The translations under genes and the position numbers were made by a program. The notes under the pieces were generated by a model, which saw only the letters and a list, made by a program, of their open reading frames with translations, had not been told where the DNA came from and ran no database searches. This document shows, piece by piece, positions 41,080-44,955 of a DNA stretch of 44,955 nucleotides (the stretch's first letter is position 1; each line of letters starts with the position of its first letter). Source of the DNA: JAAYCI01 sp964370045 (GTDB lineage Bacteria; Bacillota; Clostridia; Oscillospirales; Ruminococcaceae); assembly GCA_964370045.1 (NCBI GenBank), contig CAYJGZ010000018.1, forward strand, positions 1 to 44,955, read 5' to 3'.

Positions 41080-43353
41080 TTACAGAATATCTTTTTCTTT
41101 AAAACTGTCTTTTTTTACATCAAAGGATAATTTTTCGGCTATTACATTCTCCCCTGAATATACCGTTGCGAAATAGGTCTTTGCTTTTTTTATTGACGGC
41201 ATTTCTATTATATAGATATTTTCGTCAGAATTTGTAGCTTCAAAAATAATATCTTCAACACATATTTTGATATTGGGGAGTGGTACACTAATAAATAATT
41301 TAAGCGTAGCAGTTTTCTTGAAACCTGTTAAAACCTCTCTATCCACTAGAGCTACCTCTATTTTTTCTGGTTTCTTTACGATTTCAATTATAGGAACTAC
41401 CACTTCCTCCAAAGTAGCTCCTCCATGTACTTCAACATTTGCTTTTCGGCTACCTTTGAATCTATCATAGTTAGCTAAAACCCAATAATCATCTGTTTCT
41501 ATAGCGAATTCTGATTTTAAATCTAATTCATCCTTTTTACAACATCTTCCAGAGTGTTCACCTTTTAATGACATTTCCCAAATATTTTCGCTTTCCTTTA
41601 TGACAGCCAATCTACTAGCACCATGATCCGAAATAATGATACACTTATTAAATTTATTTTGTAAGAGATTATAATGTATATTGTCAATTATTCCGTCGAT
41701 AATTGCTAATTCTCTCACAATATGAATTGGCAGTTTTGTTTTTGTGTAATCATATTCATCAATGCCATGATGTTTTATCTCATCAAGGTCTTTAATCGAT
41801 TGTACAGGCACATTGGACACATTAAAATCGTCTAAAAACTCTTTATTTATACTTGTTATTGTAGGTAGATTTGATTTACAAAGAATAGTGTTTACAAAAA
41901 GTCCCTTTTCTTTGCATTTACCTATAATGTATGATAAATATTCAACCCCTAGCGCATCAACAAAATAGGCACCTGTCTTTGTTTTGTCAATTTTTTCAAC
42001 CTTAGTCGTCCTGTGTTCCAATAGAAGATTAAATGCTCTTTCAGTTGCTTGTTCATTGACCAATAATTCGAGTTCATTTTGAATATGATTGCGAACCTTG
42101 CTGATTTTATACATATTGAAATATTGATTTAATAGCGGAATACCATATTCAAACTTACTTAAATATAGGTATAAATCAGGATAAATTTGCTTTAGGGTTT
42201 CAAGTAATGTATCATCACTAATTTTTTCGCTATATTTATTTATTAGTTCAAATATCAATTCTTTTTCTTGTGTCGTTGCATCCGTTAAATAATATATCGC
42301 ATAACTTTCTTTTTGTCGGATAATTTTGCAATAATCTATCACTTCTTCGATAGGATTATCAAGTGAATTTAATAGTTCTTTTCGCTGATTGTACACATCC
42401 GCAAATCTTTCGTTATCGTATTCTATATCCATAATTTTTCTAAAAACGCAGCGAACCAACTCTTTTTCAGTATTTGCTGCTTTTATGACAGTGTCTAGAT
42501 AATAGTTACTTTTAGCACCAAAAATCTTTAAACCAGTAAAATAAAGCCATTTCTTCATTGGTTCATAGTTTTTATAACTAGAAACAGCTAAATGAAGACT
42601 GTCACAACTTCCGAATTCCTTGTTGAATAAGCTCCTTAATGAACGATTACTTTGAAGTAGTGAAAGAAAATATAGCCATTGTTCTTCAGTTCCATATTCT
42701 ACATCGAGGATGTTAAGCTCTGGGTTACTAGCTACGACAGCATCAAAAGCACTGTCTATTTCACAAATAGTATATGCTGCGTTCGGAAAAGACCTCTTTG
42801 TTTTATGCGTTGATATGTTGATTGTAGTTGAAGCGCCTTGTTCAATGGCACTTCCAATATGATTAATGCCTTTCAAATAAGTTTTTTCATTGGCTTTTGG
42901 CAAATCTGATGACCAAAAGAACAATTCAGGAATAACTGTATTCTCTCCATCAACAATGATAATATTTCTTTGTAGACGTGGATCTGCGAATTCCAAATAT
43001 TTTCTTAACTGAAAGGACAAGATAATAAGATGACCATCTAAATATGGCAAATGCAATATGGTATTTAATGCACTTTGTACCTCTGCAAAACCTAGCAATT
43101 TATATAAAGAAGTAAATCCAGTAATAAATAAGTTGTCTGTGTTACCTTGAAACTTATGTATTATATCCTCTAATTTCGGCAATTCATCTTCATTACAAAA
43201 TGTAGATATATCGACACACTTATTTTCACTCACATTGAATTCTGTTAATATTGTGTCCAGGTCGCAAGAGTTTTGTACATCGACAATTAGAGGATTTGTG
43301 CCATCTGATTTCAAATATCTATCTATTCTCTTTAAGCTGGCATCCATTGTCAT
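41080..43353 (-). CDS. pglZ: PglZ-family alkaline-phosphatase-like BREX protein
   Basis: 757 residues. The C-terminal half is an alkaline-phosphatase fold of the PglZ type: FVDALGVEYL (Asp466), IIISDHGASRL (Asp576, His577), GEHSGRCC, and VHGGATLEEVVVP (His643). The last 90 residues form a beta-rich tail. The N half is helical and less conserved. PglZ is the marker protein of BREX phage-defence systems, and the particular layout, with a short BrxL right behind it, resembles type 4. Start ATG 43353, AGGAGG 7 bases before; the site overlaps the stop of the upstream gene. Confidence 0.85.
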   Translation of the reverse strand: MTMDASLKRIDRYLKSDGTNPLIVDVQNSCDLDTILTEFNVSENKCVDISTFCNEDELPKLEDIIHKFQGNTDNLFITGFTSLYKLLGFAEVQSALNTILHLPYLDGHLIILSFQLRKYLEFADPRLQRNIIIVDGENTVIPELFFWSSDLPKANEKTYLKGINHIGSAIEQGASTTINISTHKTKRSFPNAAYTICEIDSAFDAVVASNPELNILDVEYGTEEQWLYFLSLLQSNRSLRSLFNKEFGSCDSLHLAVSSYKNYEPMKKWLYFTGLKIFGAKSNYYLDTVIKAANTEKELVRCVFRKIMDIEYDNERFADVYNQRKELLNSLDNPIEEVIDYCKIIRQKESYAIYYLTDATTQEKELIFELINKYSEKISDDTLLETLKQIYPDLYLYLSKFEYGIPLLNQYFNMYKISKVRNHIQNELELLVNEQATERAFNLLLEHRTTKVEKIDKTKTGAYFVDALGVEYLSYIIGKCKEKGLFVNTILCKSNLPTITSINKEFLDDFNVSNVPVQSIKDLDEIKHHGIDEYDYTKTKLPIHIVRELAIIDGIIDNIHYNLLQNKFNKCIIISDHGASRLAVIKESENIWEMSLKGEHSGRCCKKDELDLKSEFAIETDDYWVLANYDRFKGSRKANVEVHGGATLEEVVVPIIEIVKKPEKIEVALVDREVLTGFKKTATLKLFISVPLPNIKICVEDIIFEATNSDENIYIIEMPSIKKAKTYFATVYSGENVIAEKLSFDVKKDSFKEKDIL

Positions 43354-43364
43354 GGTAATTCCTC

Positions 43365-44459
43365 CTAATCATCTTCAATTATTGCCATTCCAACTGTCAT
43401 ATTATCTTGAATCAAATCTTTAAGATAACGTTTTACATCAGCTATATCCATATTATCTATTTTTTCTAATGCTTTGTCACAACCACCTTGATTATACTTT
43501 GCTTCTGCTAATTGATTTAGTTTCTTATCTACTTCAGGCAATGCGAACCAATCATATGGTTCAGCATCTATGCGTGAACTCAAGTAATCCTTTACCTCGT
43601 CAATATTTGTGAGCATGACTGCGTAATTCTTAATAATTGACTTCTTAAATGCGCTATCTCTATCAGTTTCACTGCTAAGCCTGTTGAAAAAATCAGCATT
43701 GGAAATAAAGTCAATCGCTCTATCAATTGAGTTGTTATCCGATTGCCTTTTATTTAGAACGCCGAATGCGGCCTTTGCTTTCTGAAGGTCGCCATCTTCA
43801 ATCAAACAAAGGATAGGCATTTTGAATTTTTTAGACCACTCTCTAGGCGTTTCAGTATTGGTTTTTTCTTGCCACATTTTTCTTAAATTTGTGGATTTAC
43901 TATTCCTTTTAAATTCATCAACCTTAGCTTCAACTAATTTCAAGTATTCTGCTTTTCCTTTTGTAAATGAATCAGCTGGTATACTCATATATATACTATT
44001 TATATCTTCATCAGCTAACCCATGCAAATAATGCTCACAAACTGATTTAAAGAGAGAAACTTGGTTTTTATAAAAATCATTAAAATTGTCGGCATTAGAG
44101 ATCAGCAAATTATATAGCTTCTGTTTTTGAGAATCTAAAATGGTTCCAGCTTTTTTGATTGCGTGTAATATTTCTAATAGTTCTGCAATATCTGTCAAAT
44201 AATTTTTCGCAGCGTCATAAGATATGCGGATATATTTGCACTTATCACACCATTCCTTTGTCATTTCGCTGATGTTATTTGTTTTGGAGATGACTTTATT
44301 ACTTTGGGCAATTAATTTATACTCCAAAATAACTTCTCTAATTTTGTTATCTGCTGTTGAAGTATTCCATAGCCAATTTGCTGCATCTGAATCGAATTTT
44401 TTTCGCAAAACATTTATATATTGACCATTATCTGCTATTTCCTCTGCAAGTGGTCTTGC
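43365..44459 (-). pseudogene. 5'-truncated gene, probable brxC C-terminal part
   Basis: An open frame of 364 codons running from the island to the IS boundary, without a true start: the first listed start inside it, at 44408, is TTG in the middle of continuous coding sequence (ARPLAEEIADNGQYINV precedes it). The frame meets a stop 7 codons inside the IS. The fragment is helical (YDAAKNYLTDIAELLEILHA, EWSKKFKMPILCLIED), with no motif I can assign with certainty. Since type 4 BREX has the large ATPase BrxC (about 1200 residues) directly before PglZ, this is best read as the C-terminal third of BrxC, cut by an IS3-family insertion. Its 3' end is coupled to pglZ. Likely inactive unless an IS promoter drives a partial product. 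Confidence 0.6.
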
Positions 44460-44526
44460 CCCCCAGAATTGTACCAGTTACAAAGTTAGTAAACATATGT
44501 TAAACTAACAATGGAGGGAAGAAAAA

Positions 44527-44805
44527 ATGGCAAGGAAGAAATACACAATAGAACAGATTATCGTAAAATTGCGAGAAGTAGAGGTGCTTTGTAGTCAAGG
44601 CAAGAGCATAGCAGAAGCCGCCCGTCAGGTAGAAATTCCTGAACAGACGTACTATCGATGGCGAAAGGAATATGGCGGGATGAACAGCACCGAGGCAAAG
44701 CAGATGAAACAGTTAGAGAAAGAGAATGCTCGGCTGAAAAAGCTTGTGGCTGAACAGGCGCTGGACATCGCTATATTGAAGGATGTAAACTCAAAAAACT
44801 TCTAA
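44527..44805 (+). CDS. IS3-family OrfA (HTH transposase subunit)
   Basis: 92 residues: helix-turn-helix KYTIEQIIVKLREVEVLCSQ and SIAEAARQVEIPEQTYYRW, then a coiled coil (KQMKQLEKENARLKKLVAEQALD) as in OrfA leucine zippers. It binds the IS ends and regulates transposition. ATG 44527 follows GGAGGG. It overlaps the frameshift site near its 3' end. Confidence 0.93.
   Translation: MARKKYTIEQIIVKLREVEVLCSQGKSIAEAARQVEIPEQTYYRWRKEYGGMNSTEAKQMKQLEKENARLKKLVAEQALDIAILKDVNSKNF
44793..44799 (+). promoter_or_regulatory. Programmed -1 frameshift site of the IS3 element
   Basis: A AAA AAC in the correct register of orfA (TCA AAA AAC), the classic slippery heptamer. A -1 slip here joins orfA to orfB and makes the active OrfAB transposase. 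Confidence 0.8.
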
Positions 44806-44955
44806 GCCCGGTTAAGCGAAGGGCGGCTGCTGTCTACGCAATGGAGAGCCATGGCGTTGGAGAGCGTCGAGCTTGCCGGGTGTTAAAGGTAAACCGGACA
44901 GCCTACCGATATGAGCCGGTGCGTCTGGCAGATGAAGATGAAGTGCGTGCAGATA
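44799..44955 (+). CDS. IS3-family OrfB (DDE transposase), partial
   Basis: Reads in the -1 frame after the slip: LLSPVKRRAAAVYAMESHGV, then GERRACRVLKVNRTAYRYEP, the typical N-terminal region of IS3 OrfB (helix-turn-helix before the rve integrase core). The DDE catalytic residues lie beyond the window end. Confidence 0.88.

Larger units (their letters stand above)
44460..44955 (+). mobile_element. IS3-family insertion sequence (left part, runs off the window)
   Basis: The left boundary is near 44460, where the brxC-like frame ends. Its terminal region (AGAATTGTACCAGTTACAAAG) is followed by an imperfect palindrome around CATATG (44485-44509), then GGAGGG and orfA. OrfA and the start of orfB are in -1 register with a slippery heptamer between them, the standard IS3 design. 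The right end and target duplication are outside the window. Confidence 0.85.

Noticed and set aside
44400..44408. Start of a 347-residue protein at 44408
   Set aside because: The codon is TTG without a ribosome site, and coding sequence continues upstream to the IS boundary.

Overview
This window looks like a chromosomal segment of a low-to-mid GC Firmicute of class Clostridia (an Oscillospirales-like gut anaerobe is my guess). The reasons are AGGAGG-type ribosome binding sites, frequent TTG/GTG starts, sigmaA-type promoters with 17-base spacers, a serine-rich lipoprotein linker, a CpsC/CpsD pair, and an AhpC/AhpF peroxide system with no respiratory genes in view. No 16S gene is present, so the taxonomy is inference.

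Region 1 (1-5.2 kb): an MFS transporter, a convergent pair resembling the staphyloxanthin enzymes CrtQ (glycosyltransferase) and CrtO (acyltransferase), a rhodanese lipoprotein and a tRNA-Arg(TCT). Region 2 (5.2-19.3 kb): a scattered lasso-peptide-like RiPP pathway. It holds two HPr-kinase-like proteins, a B2-type leader peptidase, an asparagine-synthetase-like cyclase without the glutaminase cysteine, a lasso-associated nucleotidyltransferase, a membrane-anchored CGAC thioredoxin-like protein, and two short precursor genes (10067-10228 and 10349-10498, minus strand) found by reading the gap between genes. The precursors share leader spacing W-x2-P-x9-T. If cleaved after T-x, each has an acidic residue at core position 8, and each ends in Ser, the residue phosphorylated in paeninodin-type lasso peptides. 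A HinfI-like restriction-modification pair, a YefM/YoeB toxin-antitoxin pair, glmM and a GlmU-like beta-helix protein are interleaved. No RRE (B1) gene or exporter is visible.

Region 3 (19.3-30.1 kb): an exopolysaccharide locus with a GH5 lipoprotein, CpsC, a CpsD-like ATPase lacking the Walker A lysine, a membrane-anchored surface protein, a metallophosphoesterase, a GT4 glycosyltransferase, an FrhB-like ferredoxin protein, a polysaccharide pyruvyl transferase and a Wzy-like polymerase. Region 4 (30.1-36.2 kb): housekeeping and stress genes (PPOX-fold protein, diguanylate cyclase, ahpC, a domain-swapped ahpF, a VOC protein, a nitroreductase).

Region 5 (36.27-44.96 kb): an AT-rich integrated island. 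It begins at the 3' half of a tRNA-Ser(CGA), broken in the anticodon loop, which I read as an attachment site. It carries an Xis-like HTH protein, a ParE/Phd-type pair, and a tight minus-strand operon: 5'-truncated gene (probable brxC) - pglZ - short brxL - small CxxC protein - cysteine desulfurase. This looks like a type 4 (sulfur-linked) BREX phage-defence system, broken at 44460 by an IS3-family element with an A AAA AAC frameshift site.

Two families of short palindromic repeats run through the non-island part: family A (about 161 bp, TIR GATAGTGTCTACAC; 3 copies) and family B (about 115-125 bp, ends GGGAGTG..., GC-rich central hairpin; 5 full copies, one short and one decayed). The RiPP pathway with its unlisted precursors and the sulfur-linked BREX island are the two most interesting systems.
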